This document shows, piece by piece, positions 53,706 to 63,119 of a DNA stretch of 64,000 nucleotides. The stretch spans positions 20,489 to 84,488 of the forward strand of contig CALAJT010000016.1 in NCBI GenBank assembly GCA_937923145.1, written 5' to 3'. Made by a program: the position numbers and the translations under genes. How positions within the stretch are numbered: position 1 is the stretch's first letter; every line of letters begins with the position of its first letter. The notes under the pieces were generated by a model that was not told where the DNA came from, made no database searches, and saw only the letters and a program-made list of their open reading frames with translations. This stretch comes from an uncultured Rubritalea sp. (GTDB taxonomy: Bacteria > Verrucomicrobiota > Verrucomicrobiia > Verrucomicrobiales > Akkermansiaceae).

Positions 53706-53758
53706 TCTGAAAAGCGATTTTTCTCTGGCAACTTTCTAGGAATGCGCTTCACTCAGTC

Positions 53759-54277
53759 ATGCCTCAAGCATTAATAGACGCAATCCGCGATGTCCAAGAT
53801 TTCCCTAAACCAGGCATCATCTTCAAGGACATCACTCCTATACTCGGAGATCACGCGCTACTCCAGCGCTCCATAGACCTACTCGTAGAAAAAGCCAGTG
53901 ATCATCAGATTGATAAGGTTGTGGCTATAGATGCCCGTGGATTTATCTTCGGAGCACCAGTGGCACTCGCTCTCGGTGCTGGGTTCACACCAGTGCGTAA
54001 AAAAGGTAAGCTCCCATGGAAAACTTATGAGGAAGCATACTCACTAGAATATGGCGAAAACATCGTTGAGATCCATCAGGACGCCATCAAGCCTGGTGAT
54101 AAAGTTCTCCTCGTAGATGACTTACTAGCTACTGGCGGAACTGCCGCTGCTGCTGTAAAGCTTTTGGAGAAATTAGGTGCAGACATCGTAAGCGTTTCCT
54201 TTCTCATCGAACTTTCCTTTCTCAATGGCAGAGGAAAAATCAATCATCCTAAAATTAACTCAATCATAACATACTAA
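53759..54277 (+). CDS. apt: Adenine phosphoribosyltransferase
   Basis: Purine salvage: adenine plus PRPP gives AMP. 172 residues with DFPKPGIIFKDITPIL, DARGFIFGAPVALALG, VRKKGKLPWKTYEEAYSLEYG and the PRPP loop VLLVDDLLATGGTAAAAVKL. Followed by pgi after 4 bases. Confidence 0.96.
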   Translation: MPQALIDAIRDVQDFPKPGIIFKDITPILGDHALLQRSIDLLVEKASDHQIDKVVAIDARGFIFGAPVALALGAGFTPVRKKGKLPWKTYEEAYSLEYGENIVEIHQDAIKPGDKVLLVDDLLATGGTAAAAVKLLEKLGADIVSVSFLIELSFLNGRGKINHPKINSIITY

Positions 54278-54281
54278 TACA

Positions 54282-55832
54282 ATGTCAAACTGGACAGAAT
54301 ACAACAACCTACTCCGCTACCAAGACCTGAGAATCTCTATGGACTTCTCACGCATGGATGTCCCTGAATCTCATACCAAGGGACTCGACTCCAAAATCAA
54401 CAAGGCATTCGCCGATCTAGTAAAGCTAGAAGCAGGTGAAATCGCCAACCCTGACGAAAATCGTATGGTAGGTCACTACTGGCTACGCGATGCAGACCTC
54501 GCTCCTAACGATGAGATCCGCAAGCAAATCACTGAGCCTATCGAGCAACTTAAGCAACTAGCAGAGGACGTTCAGTCTGGTAAAGTAGCTCCCCCGAGCG
54601 GTGGCAGATTTGAGAATCTACTCATCATCGGTATCGGTGGATCAGCACTTGGACCGCAGCTCGTATATGACGCTCTAGGCGGTAAAAGCCAACTCACCAC
54701 CTACTTCATGGACAACACAGACCCGGCTGGATGCGATAACACACTCGCTAAAATAGGTGGAGGTCTTAACAAAACTCTTTCGCTAGTAGTCTCCAAGTCT
54801 GGTGGCACAGCCGAGACCAGAAACTCTATGCTCGAAGCTCAAAATGCTTATGAGAACGCGGGCTTGAAATTCGGAGATCACACCATAGCCATCACTGGTG
54901 ACGGATCAAAACTCTACCAATATGCTACTGAGAATAACTGGATCATGAAGCTACCTATGGAAGACTGGGTCGGCGGAAGAAGCTCAGTCATGTCCACAGT
55001 AGGACTCGTCCCAGCAGCTCTACAGGGTATCGATATCGATGCATTCCTTCAAGGCGCTAAAGACATGGACAAGAAGACTCGCGTAGCTGACGTTACTGAG
55101 AATGCAGCGATGCAGCTCGCTCTTGCTTGGCATCATGCTGGCAATGGTAAAGGCGAAAAGGACATGGTCGTTCTCCCTTACAAAGACTCTCTAGTCCTCT
55201 TCTCAAAATACCTCCAGCAGCTCGTAATGGAGTCGCTCGGTAAGGAACATGATCTAGATGGAAATGTCGTAAATCAAGGCATCGCAGTCTACGGTAATAA
55301 AGGCTCCACAGACCAACACGCATACGTGCAGCAGCTCCGCGATGGAGTGCATAACTTCTTCGTAACATTCATCGAAGTCAGAGAAGGCCGCAATGGTGAG
55401 AGCATCGAAGTAGACCCTGGTAACACCAGCGCAGACTACCTCCAAGGCTTCCTCCGTGGCACACGCAAGGCACTCTACGAGTCAGGCAGAAAGTCTATCA
55501 CTATCTCGATCAATGAAGTCACTCCTTACACACTCGGAATGCTCATCGCACTATTCGAGCGTGCTGTGACATTCTACGCATCACTAGTCAATATCAATGC
55601 CTACCACCAACCAGGTGTGGAAGCTGGTAAGAAAGCGGCGGGAGATTTCCTAGAAATCCTCAACCAAGTTCGCGGAGCTATCACAGGCTGGCAGAAAACC
55701 GCTGGCGACATCGCTGAAGCGATCTCACACGACCCAGAAGATGTCTACCACGCACTCATCCACCTATCTGCTAATGGCGAAGCCATCAAGAGCGAAGGCA
55801 CAAACCCAGCAGAAGACAGCTTCATGCTTTAA
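54282..55832 (+). CDS. pgi: Glucose-6-phosphate isomerase
   Basis: Glycolysis/gluconeogenesis. 516 residues with IGIGGSALGPQLVYDAL, VSKSGGTAETRNSML, GRSSVMSTVGLVPAAL and NKGSTDQHAYVQQLRDG (active-site His). Strong C-ended codon use, like thiC, metY and aroG, so probably highly expressed. Ends before a perfect 12-bp palindrome. Confidence 0.95.
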   Translation: MSNWTEYNNLLRYQDLRISMDFSRMDVPESHTKGLDSKINKAFADLVKLEAGEIANPDENRMVGHYWLRDADLAPNDEIRKQITEPIEQLKQLAEDVQSGKVAPPSGGRFENLLIIGIGGSALGPQLVYDALGGKSQLTTYFMDNTDPAGCDNTLAKIGGGLNKTLSLVVSKSGGTAETRNSMLEAQNAYENAGLKFGDHTIAITGDGSKLYQYATENNWIMKLPMEDWVGGRSSVMSTVGLVPAALQGIDIDAFLQGAKDMDKKTRVADVTENAAMQLALAWHHAGNGKGEKDMVVLPYKDSLVLFSKYLQQLVMESLGKEHDLDGNVVNQGIAVYGNKGSTDQHAYVQQLRDGVHNFFVTFIEVREGRNGESIEVDPGNTSADYLQGFLRGTRKALYESGRKSITISINEVTPYTLGMLIALFERAVTFYASLVNINAYHQPGVEAGKKAAGDFLEILNQVRGAITGWQKTAGDIAEAISHDPEDVYHALIHLSANGEAIKSEGTNPAEDSFML

Positions 55833-55856
55833 TCTCGTCCAACAGGATTCACCTCA

Positions 55857-55889
55857 AATCTCATAGCCCTTAATTAAGGCTATGAGATT
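55857..55889. terminator. Strong hairpin after pgi without a U-tail
   Basis: AATCTCATAGCC / GGCTATGAGATT, a perfect 12-bp stem with a 9-base loop (CTTAATTAA). No T-run follows (ATTACTCG), so it may be an RNA-end or mRNA-stability hairpin rather than a standard terminator. Confidence 0.55.
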
Positions 55890-56151
55890 ACTCGTTACAA
55901 CTTAGCCATTGAATTCATTGTTTTGCTATTTAGGAATGGTAAATTGGTTGTAAGGACCAAGCTTACTCTCCTGAACCACGCTTCAGCCCACTGTATTATT
56001 GAATAAATCAAGCCTTTCATTTTAGTTTAAAGGTAATTGTCTAATTTATGTGGGCATCAGTGTACTTTCGGTACTACTGCCAATACCCTTGGATTCCTTG
56101 ATTAACACTTCCCTTTTCAATGAAAATTAGTAATGTTAATAATTATCAATT
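55890..56151. other. Non-coding region before cmk
   Basis: No gene. A second hairpin (GGCATCAGTGTAC / GTACTACTGCC around TTTCG, about 56053-56081) is visible. Nothing assignable to a known RNA family. Confidence 0.35.
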
Positions 56152-56817
56152 ATGAATTCTCCAACTATCGCTATCGCTATTGACGGCCCCGCTGCTTCTG
56201 GAAAAAGCACCGTGGCAAAGACACTTGCCAAAAGACTTGGCTTAATCATGGTTAATACTGGCGCTATGTATCGCGCAGTAGCTTGGGCTACGATCCAGAA
56301 AAACATCGATCCTACAGACACTGATGCAGTGATTAACATGATCAGTGAGGTAGTGTTTACATGTGGAGTGGAAGATGGGTTTTCGACTATCCTAGTAGAC
56401 GGTTTTTATCCTGGTGAGGAACTCAGGCAAGATGCTGTAAATGGACGCGTATCGAAAGTAGCAGCTATTCCTGAAGTGCGTAAGTTACTAGTTGCCAAAC
56501 AACGCGAATATTTACGACTAGGTAGTGTCGTCATGGAAGGTCGTGACATCGGCAGCGTAGTTTTCCCTGACACACCATTTAAACTCTATATAGATGCCTC
56601 TGAAGAAGTCAGACTCGCTCGTAGATCAGCAGAAGGTCTCGCAGATGAAGTTGCCAAGCGTGATGCAGAAGATAGTAAGCGCAAAACTTCTCCACTAATA
56701 GTAGCCGATGGCGCCACAGTCATCGACTCAAGTGAGATGGGTATTGAAGAAGTAGTTCAAGCAGCAATGGATATACTCAGAGAGAAAGGCGCTCCAGAAG
56801 AGCTACTAAATAGATAA
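56152..56817 (+). CDS. cmk: Cytidylate kinase
   Basis: Phosphorylates CMP/dCMP. 221 residues with P-loop DGPAASGKST (about 11-20), NTGAMYRAVAW, RQDAVNGRVSKVAAIPEVR, VMEGRDIGSVVFPD and the lid region LARRSAEGLADEV. Followed by plsC after 4 bases. Confidence 0.96.
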   Translation: MNSPTIAIAIDGPAASGKSTVAKTLAKRLGLIMVNTGAMYRAVAWATIQKNIDPTDTDAVINMISEVVFTCGVEDGFSTILVDGFYPGEELRQDAVNGRVSKVAAIPEVRKLLVAKQREYLRLGSVVMEGRDIGSVVFPDTPFKLYIDASEEVRLARRSAEGLADEVAKRDAEDSKRKTSPLIVADGATVIDSSEMGIEEVVQAAMDILREKGAPEELLNR

Positions 56818-56821
56818 TCTT

Positions 56822-57439
56822 ATGAAGACAATTTACTGGTTAGGTTACACTTTTTTCCGCGCTGCGGGAAAGGCATTTTATAATCTCCGCGTAGTTAATG
56901 AAGACAAGTTAGTTCAAACGGGCGGTGTCATGATGGCGGCGAACCATGAGAGCTTTCTAGATCCACCATTGATCGGAATTACTCATCCAGAAAACGTCAC
57001 CTACCTAGCTCGTAAGACTCTCTTTGTAGGTCTCACAAAATGGCTCTACACGAATTGGGATGCCATTCCCATTGATCAGGATAATCCCGACATGACTGGT
57101 CTCAAAAGGATCATTAAGGCCCTTAAAAATGGTAAGAAAGTAGTCATGTTTCCCGAAGGTGAGCGCACCTTGACGGGTGATCTTAATCCTGCACTTCCAG
57201 GAGTAGGTCTTATCATCGCCAAATCTCTAGCTACCGTGCAGCCGATGCGAATATTCGGAGCTAGAGAAGCTCTGCCCAGAGGTTCTGGAAAGATGAACAT
57301 GGCACAGATCGTAGTAGTGGTCGGAGACCCAATATATTTTGATAAAGAGACAATAGTACAATACCGCGGTAAAGAAGGTTATCAAGCTATAGCTGATATA
57401 ATCATGAATGCCATCGCTAACCTAAAAGACCCACGCTAA
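56822..57439 (+). CDS. plsC: 1-acylglycerol-3-phosphate O-acyltransferase (PlsC-like)
   Basis: Adds the second acyl chain in phosphatidic acid synthesis. 205 residues; NHESFLD (41-47) is the NHxxxxD catalytic motif and FPEGERT the substrate motif. Probably membrane-associated. Lies between cmk and the beta-helix gene in a likely operon. Confidence 0.92.
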   Translation: MKTIYWLGYTFFRAAGKAFYNLRVVNEDKLVQTGGVMMAANHESFLDPPLIGITHPENVTYLARKTLFVGLTKWLYTNWDAIPIDQDNPDMTGLKRIIKALKNGKKVVMFPEGERTLTGDLNPALPGVGLIIAKSLATVQPMRIFGAREALPRGSGKMNMAQIVVVVGDPIYFDKETIVQYRGKEGYQAIADIIMNAIANLKDPR

Positions 57440-57446
57440 ATAAATT

Positions 57447-58985
57447 TTGAGTGAAAAAACGCCAGATAAGATAGAGCCAAGTGACCCGATAAACGCGGAG
57501 ACACTCGATGCCGAGAGAGCTGAACTTGAGAAAGCTAGCGTGCTCAGCAAAGGTAAGAAATCCCTTCTTTGTCTCTGCATAATACTCGTTATTGCAGCAT
57601 TAACATGGGGTATCCTCAGCTACTTCTTCTTCATCCCTAAAAAAAATAAGGAGATTAAACAGGATAAGCACCGTGAAGAGCAGGCTGAACAGCTGAAAGA
57701 ACAAGACAAGCTAGTACAGATAGCTAAAGAAAAAGCAACAAAGCTTAAAGAAGATGAGCGTCTTAAGCGAAATAGTCAAAACAGTATTGCTGCTGAGGTA
57801 GCTATTAAAGATAGAGACTGGGTGCTCGCTAAGAAATATCTAGGTGAGCTACAAAATGACCAACACGATCTTAGTGAAATTTCTAAGATTCAATCGCGTA
57901 TTGACCAAGGCAAAGACGATGAGCGCAAGGCTCTGCTTAAAGTAAACACACTACTTGAGCAGACTAAAAAGCTGGATACTGGAGTTTATTCAGCAGAAGC
58001 GATTGCTCTATTAGATGAAGCTCTCACCCTCTACCCTAAACACCCAGAAGCCACCTTACTAAGGAAGAAAATAAATGCTTATCAGAGTGAATTTCGTATA
58101 CCTGAGGACTTCCCTACTATCGCTGAAGTAATGCCAAAACTTAGAGCTGGTGATACTATTTTATTAGGCACAGGAACATTTAATTTCTCTGCCATACTCA
58201 CCAAGCCAGTCACCATTAAAGGAGCTGGCATAGGTAAAACTATCGTCAAAAGTGATACCACGAAGCAATCTGCATTTGTCTTTCTAAAAGACGCTAATGC
58301 GGGAGATAAAACTTATAAAATAAGCGATCTTACAATCAAAGGCACTAGCTACCAAGATTTTAACATTGATCGATTCCCACTAGTCCTCATCAAGGCTGAG
58401 GTCACAATGAATAATACTTACATAGGGATGTCATCTGGTCACGGGATAGCTGTTCTATCTGGCGCTCTAACCATCAGCAACTCTGAGATCACCACCAATG
58501 GCTGGGATGGTGTTAGTGTCCGAGGCATTGGTGCGGTAGCGAATATTTCTAAATGTAAAATCCACACAAATTATGATCACGGGATCGATTATTGGCAGGA
58601 TGCCTCAGGCACTATTTCAGAAACTGAAGTCTACGAGAATACTGGCAGTGGAATAGTAGTAATGGGCAAGAAAGCAGCCGTAAAAATCACCCAAGTCCGC
58701 TCTTATAAAAATGAGCAATGTGGCATTGTAACTATGGACGGTGGTAGTATAGTATTAGCTAGAGTGGTAGCCGCAGGCAATGTTCTCTCAGGAGTAGCAG
58801 TCCACGGCGAGAATTCCAAAGCTAACTTCGGAATGGTAATCTCTAACAACAACAAGGAAGCAGGCTATTACCTCGATCCAGCCAGCACAGTGATAGGCTA
58901 TGAGCGCACTACCTCAGAAGGAAATGCTAAAGGCAATGTCGTGCGAAAAGCTTTCAAATATACTATCGAGCGTCAGGTCCAATAA
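57447..58985 (+). CDS. Membrane-anchored protein with helical linker and right-handed beta-helix domain
   Basis: 512 residues. One membrane helix (about 41-65), a charged coiled-coil/TPR-like region (about 65-210) and a C-terminal parallel beta-helix (about 225-505) with repeats such as LVLIKAEVTMNNTYIGMSSG, ALTISNSEITTNGWDGVSVR and ISETEVYENTGSGIVVMG. The beta-helix resembles pectate-lyase/NosD-type right-handed helices, so a glycan-binding or scaffolding role is possible. The start is a TTG at 57447. Converges with the FAD oxidoreductase; their 3' ends overlap by 23 bases. Confidence 0.78.
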   Translation: MSEKTPDKIEPSDPINAETLDAERAELEKASVLSKGKKSLLCLCIILVIAALTWGILSYFFFIPKKNKEIKQDKHREEQAEQLKEQDKLVQIAKEKATKLKEDERLKRNSQNSIAAEVAIKDRDWVLAKKYLGELQNDQHDLSEISKIQSRIDQGKDDERKALLKVNTLLEQTKKLDTGVYSAEAIALLDEALTLYPKHPEATLLRKKINAYQSEFRIPEDFPTIAEVMPKLRAGDTILLGTGTFNFSAILTKPVTIKGAGIGKTIVKSDTTKQSAFVFLKDANAGDKTYKISDLTIKGTSYQDFNIDRFPLVLIKAEVTMNNTYIGMSSGHGIAVLSGALTISNSEITTNGWDGVSVRGIGAVANISKCKIHTNYDHGIDYWQDASGTISETEVYENTGSGIVVMGKKAAVKITQVRSYKNEQCGIVTMDGGSIVLARVVAAGNVLSGVAVHGENSKANFGMVISNNNKEAGYYLDPASTVIGYERTTSEGNAKGNVVRKAFKYTIERQVQ

Positions 58986-60021
58986 TACGTAGGGAACTGA
59001 CATCTAAGTTTGGATCTATTGCAGATCTATCAACTAAATGTTCAGCAAAGTGCTTAGCCACACTCGGCGCCGTGATCACTCCCCTACTCCCTAGTCCATT
59101 GAATAATTTCACTTGAGGGTATATAGGGTGAGCACCCACCATTGGTTGACTCTTACGCACTATAGGTCGGACTCCAGCAATGTGATCCACTACTTCGAAG
59201 TCATCATTACCGAGCATCGTGATAAGCTTTGCTTCCACTTCGGCTCTTCCCGGCGAGGTAGTAGAGCCCTGCATGTCATGCCATTCGTAAGTGGCTCCTA
59301 CTTTGTATAAATCATCTTCCACTGGCACTAGCCAACCATTCTTACTGATGATCTTGTCTCTGGCTTTACCCTTTATTTTCACTAACAGCATCTCACCTTT
59401 CGCACTACGATGATCTAAAAAATGAAAGCGGCTATTACTACCTATTAATCCGTCTACTCCAAGGCAGAGAATTACCGCCTTAGCAGAAATTTCTTCGTAT
59501 CTGACACCATCAGATTCTAGTTCTAACAGGTCAGCATCAAACTCTCTCCTAGCATAGCTATCTCCAAGTATTTCCTGAACTATTTCCAGATAAGTATTCG
59601 TATCCAGCCAGCCCCCCTGCTCCATAATAAAGCCTCCTTGTGGTGATTCCCATTCAGATAGATCCTCAGCTTTAGCTTCGCTATGCCATGCTGACACATC
59701 GCCTTTCTTTCGCTCAAATTTAGCTCGCTGCTTTTCATCATGAAACAACTTAAGTAGCTCCATATCATGAAACAGTTTCCGTCCGGAGAGCTTTTCTAAC
59801 TTACGATAATACTCCATCGCCTCAGGTAGATATTCTTCCTGACGCCAGCTCGGATTCATACCTTTACCTGCCAGAGTAGTCACTAACCCAGCAGCGACTC
59901 TAGAAGCAGAGTTAGGCTTTTCCCTATCGATGACCATGACTGAAGCACCTAGATCTCTCAGCGAAAGCGCCATAGCACTACCGGCAAGACCTTGCCCTAC
60001 GATCAGATAATCTACCTTCAT
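58963..60021 (-). CDS. FAD-dependent oxidoreductase (DAO/ThiO-like)
   Basis: 352 residues. The GxGxxG motif is at the N-terminus (DYLIVGQGLAGSAMALSL), followed by SRVAAGLVTTLAGKGMNPSW and the C-terminal GLGSRGVITAPSVAKHFAEHL typical of D-amino-acid-oxidase-fold enzymes (glycine oxidase ThiO, MnmC-like). Amine substrate unknown. It is not in the thiamine cluster, so ThiO is only a guess. A 9-base gap separates it from the LOG-like gene upstream. Confidence 0.82.
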   Translation of the reverse strand: MKVDYLIVGQGLAGSAMALSLRDLGASVMVIDREKPNSASRVAAGLVTTLAGKGMNPSWRQEEYLPEAMEYYRKLEKLSGRKLFHDMELLKLFHDEKQRAKFERKKGDVSAWHSEAKAEDLSEWESPQGGFIMEQGGWLDTNTYLEIVQEILGDSYARREFDADLLELESDGVRYEEISAKAVILCLGVDGLIGSNSRFHFLDHRSAKGEMLLVKIKGKARDKIISKNGWLVPVEDDLYKVGATYEWHDMQGSTTSPGRAEVEAKLITMLGNDDFEVVDHIAGVRPIVRKSQPMVGAHPIYPQVKLFNGLGSRGVITAPSVAKHFAEHLVDRSAIDPNLDVSSLRIIGPDAR

Positions 60022-60030
60022 AGGAAATGA

Positions 60031-61149
60031 TTACTCCGTTTCTGCTTTATTGACCGAATCAATCAACATACGCAATCTACCGAAATCTCTACGCTTGTGA
60101 CGCAACACGATACGAGTCATATCTGCTAGATCTTCTTCTAGATTCTCAGCATCTAGAGCTCCGCATTGCTCAATAACTCCATCTTTGATGATGTCCTTAA
60201 ATTCTTTATTTAGTATTTCGATAGCAGAATCACTTAGCTTCTGCTGAATACGCAGAACCAGTTTATCCCCTATATAGCGATAGGAATGAAAGTTCTTATA
60301 AAATTGAAGAATTTCCTCAACTGCTACTTCGATATCATCTGTGACTTTAAATAATGCGAAATCAGTTCTAGAAATAAGATTCAAACGCATCAGATGTTCT
60401 TCCACAAATTGTAGCCAGAACTTCCAATATGTCCCTCCTTTAGCATCCACTAGCACGATCGGATAAACTGTCGCCTTGCCAGTCTGGATCAGTGTCAAAG
60501 CCTCAAATAGCTCATCCATAGTTCCTACACCTCCTGGGAATGCCACAGCCGCATCAGCTTCTTTTACAAATGATAATTTACGGGTGAAGAAGAAGTTAAA
60601 GTCGATTAATTTCTCATCATTAAGAATGAATTCATTTGCCGAGGTTTCGAATGGAAGGCTGATATTAAGACCAAAGCTATTCTCACGCCCTGCACCCTCA
60701 TTTCCAGCTGCCATGATGCCAGGTCCAGCTCCAGTGATCGTCATGAAACCTTCGTCCTTCATGCGCTTAGAGAAATGCACTGCAGTTTTATACTCATCCT
60801 CAGAAGGTTTAGTTCTCGCTGAGCCGAATACTGCGACCTTGCGCTCACCACGGAAGTTAGCAAAGACCTCATTCGCATGACGCATTTCCTTAAGAGCACG
60901 GTTCAGCATCTTAAAGTCACCATCAGTCGCTGCGCCTTTGCTCAGCTTCACCGCCGTCATCATCATCTCTGCTAGCATGCAACCACGATCACCAGGTGCT
61001 AGCTTATCTACGAGAGCTAGTATCTCTTTATCCTGATCCTTATCACCAGTAGTACCTATGTATTTGCAAGATGCCGAAAGCGACATACCTCCTGTAAAAT
61101 CTTTCTCCTTCGGAGCTTCTGGGTGGGGCTTCACTGATTTATCTTTCAT
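60031..61149 (-). CDS. LOG-type nucleotide-binding protein (TIGR00730-like)
   Basis: 372 residues. Central domain with KVAVFGSARTKPSEDEY, GAGPGIMAAGNEGAG and PGGVGTMDELFEALTLIQ, the signature of the lysine-decarboxylase-like/LOG family (cytokinin-activating phosphoribohydrolases and Ppn relatives). Longer than basic LOG (about 180-200 residues) because of extra N-terminal (about 110) and C-terminal (about 100) helical parts. Likely a nucleotide 5'-monophosphate hydrolase. Confidence 0.86.
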   Translation of the reverse strand: MKDKSVKPHPEAPKEKDFTGGMSLSASCKYIGTTGDKDQDKEILALVDKLAPGDRGCMLAEMMMTAVKLSKGAATDGDFKMLNRALKEMRHANEVFANFRGERKVAVFGSARTKPSEDEYKTAVHFSKRMKDEGFMTITGAGPGIMAAGNEGAGRENSFGLNISLPFETSANEFILNDEKLIDFNFFFTRKLSFVKEADAAVAFPGGVGTMDELFEALTLIQTGKATVYPIVLVDAKGGTYWKFWLQFVEEHLMRLNLISRTDFALFKVTDDIEVAVEEILQFYKNFHSYRYIGDKLVLRIQQKLSDSAIEILNKEFKDIIKDGVIEQCGALDAENLEEDLADMTRIVLRHKRRDFGRLRMLIDSVNKAETE

Positions 61150-61207
61150 GAAGTAAACGCTAACCTAACATTTAGGATAGCGCTAGCTAGAAAATAAAGA
61201 ACGCTAA

Positions 61208-62257
61208 TTACATCTCCTCGTTGTAATAGACCTTCACATACTTCATCTTCATCTGCTCATCGTAACCGCGCTCCAGAATATCTGACTCACGCTCTACAAA
61301 GTCTGGCGTAAAGCGCATGATGACTCCCGTATCTAGCTTCATAATACCCTTGATTTTTCCGCCCATGCGCTTGGCTTGTTGCTTCGAGATGGTGAACTTA
61401 TCTTCTAGCTCTTCGCCATTGCTGTCGGTGAACTGAGACTTATAAGTCTGGAAATTTTCTACGAGCGATGGTTCTTTAAGTACCTCTTCTTGAAAGTGGT
61501 TTACGTCAAATTGATCTCGCTCAGTCATATACTGGATCGCATCATTTGCGACACGGTAGCGTTCTTCAGTAGGGACGTCTCCAGGTAGCCCATCTTCTGC
61601 GAAGGAGACACACATTTCCGCATACTGACGGGTCTTAAAATCATCATCCTTAAGAGCCTTAGCACCTAGGAAATCTCTCACCCAGAAGTTAGCATCCGCA
61701 CCTGCTTTATCGAAAGTGTAAACGATGCATCCTTTCTCTCTCTCGGTGTTTAAGATCAGACAACCTTTGTCAATTTTCTCTGGATAAATTCCGTTGTGGG
61801 TTGTTAAATGCAAGTCACCATCTTTGTCAGAAATTTCTAGAAATGGATACAAGCTCTCAGACTTAACTATGGCAATTCCAGAGACTGGCTTACCGTCGAC
61901 TTTGATGTCTTCAATATATGCAACACATAGATCTCCTGACTTGATATTAGGGTGCTTAGTTTGATCGTATAGGTGTCTTGCGATCTTGCGGCTATAAGTT
62001 AGAAATCTATCTTGTTGATCAAAGATGGTCCCCGCATAGCTATTCATCTCGTTCAGATCAAGCGATGATTGATGAGTGAAGTGATAGCGGTCTAGGTTCT
62101 TAAATGGCTTAGTAAAAGCAAGCGTCAGCATATCAACATCATCTTCACCGAATTGACAAAGTTCCTTAGAGGTCTTTAGCGATTCTCCACGTTGTGGATT
62201 ACCCACCTGAGCGAGAGCTAGAGAAGTAATGCGAGCGGTATTGAAGTTTACGACCAT
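61208..62257 (-). CDS. Nucleoid-associated protein (NdpA/YejK family)
   Basis: 349 residues matching the NA37/YejK family: an N-terminal domain (INTGxxL-like NFNTARITSLALAQVG), FWVRDFLGAKALKDDDFKTRQ, VNHFQEEVLKEP and GIMKLDTGVIMRFTPDFVER. In E. coli it binds DNA along the nucleoid. Single gene between the LOG and YdcF-like genes. Confidence 0.82.
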   Translation of the reverse strand: MVVNFNTARITSLALAQVGNPQRGESLKTSKELCQFGEDDVDMLTLAFTKPFKNLDRYHFTHQSSLDLNEMNSYAGTIFDQQDRFLTYSRKIARHLYDQTKHPNIKSGDLCVAYIEDIKVDGKPVSGIAIVKSESLYPFLEISDKDGDLHLTTHNGIYPEKIDKGCLILNTEREKGCIVYTFDKAGADANFWVRDFLGAKALKDDDFKTRQYAEMCVSFAEDGLPGDVPTEERYRVANDAIQYMTERDQFDVNHFQEEVLKEPSLVENFQTYKSQFTDSNGEELEDKFTISKQQAKRMGGKIKGIMKLDTGVIMRFTPDFVERESDILERGYDEQMKMKYVKVYYNEEM

Positions 62258-62281
62258 GTTATTTGTTTCTAAATGCTTAGA

Positions 62282-62926
62282 TTAATTGTTAGTGAATTTC
62301 CAGACGTGGATGTATTGAAATTCTTTCCAGATAAAATTTATTTTACTCCCCTTAGATGTGAACAATGAGGTTCTAGTAGCTGATGGCTTAGCAGGAATAT
62401 CGTAATAGTTTGCAATATTGCAAGCTCGTTTTAAATGCCAAGGATCACTCACTATTAGCGAACTCCCATAGCCCTTTTCCTGCATGATATTTTTAGCTTC
62501 AAGTAAATTTTCTTCGGTAGTTTGTGATTTTTTTTCAATGTATATATCCTCCGCTGGGATACCCTTTTTCATACAATAATCCTCTGCTACTTCTGACTCA
62601 GCATAGTCAGCACCTTTACCAAAACCACCCGTCAGAATAATCGCTTTAATACGCTTAGTCTCATATAATGTGATAGCATGATCTAGCCGAGCTTTAAATA
62701 CTGGCGATGGTTTATTATGCCAAGCTGCAGCCCCGAGCACAATGCCGCAGTCCGCACTAGAGCCATCATCACTATGACCAAAATCATGGATACTCCACAT
62801 CTGCCATACTGTGTAAACAGCAGCTACAACTATAGCTATCACAGCCCACCTAAGTTTACGCAAATGGCGCTTAACTAGGGAAGGCTCTTCAGTTGAAGGA
62901 TTTTCGAGTTGGACAGGATCTGACAA
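62282..62926 (-). CDS. YdcF-like (DUF218) membrane protein
   Basis: 214 residues. One N-terminal membrane helix (LRWAVIAIVVAAVYTVWQMW at about 25-44), then a DUF218 fold: DCGIVLGAAAWHNKPSPVFKARLDHAI, ILTGGFGKGADYAESEVAEDY, SQTTEENLLEAK and IVSDPWHLKRA. Proteins of this type (YdcF, SanA, ElyC) act in the envelope, some in lipid II/undecaprenyl pathways. Ends 24 bases before the nucleoid protein gene. Confidence 0.87.
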   Translation of the reverse strand: MSDPVQLENPSTEEPSLVKRHLRKLRWAVIAIVVAAVYTVWQMWSIHDFGHSDDGSSADCGIVLGAAAWHNKPSPVFKARLDHAITLYETKRIKAIILTGGFGKGADYAESEVAEDYCMKKGIPAEDIYIEKKSQTTEENLLEAKNIMQEKGYGSSLIVSDPWHLKRACNIANYYDIPAKPSATRTSLFTSKGSKINFIWKEFQYIHVWKFTNN

Positions 62927-63119
62927 GGGAGTCGGAGCATAAGTCAGAAAATTCGATAATCAACACCAATCGTCTTAAGAATTCAGGTGCGTTTCTTCAC
63001 TACCACCACTGCACCTGATACCATGAGCAGTCTATATTTTCTAGTAGGAATCTGGCTTGTTAATTCTAATTCCCCAGATAGCTTCACCTATATAAAGTAA
63101 ATACACTATTTCTACAATC

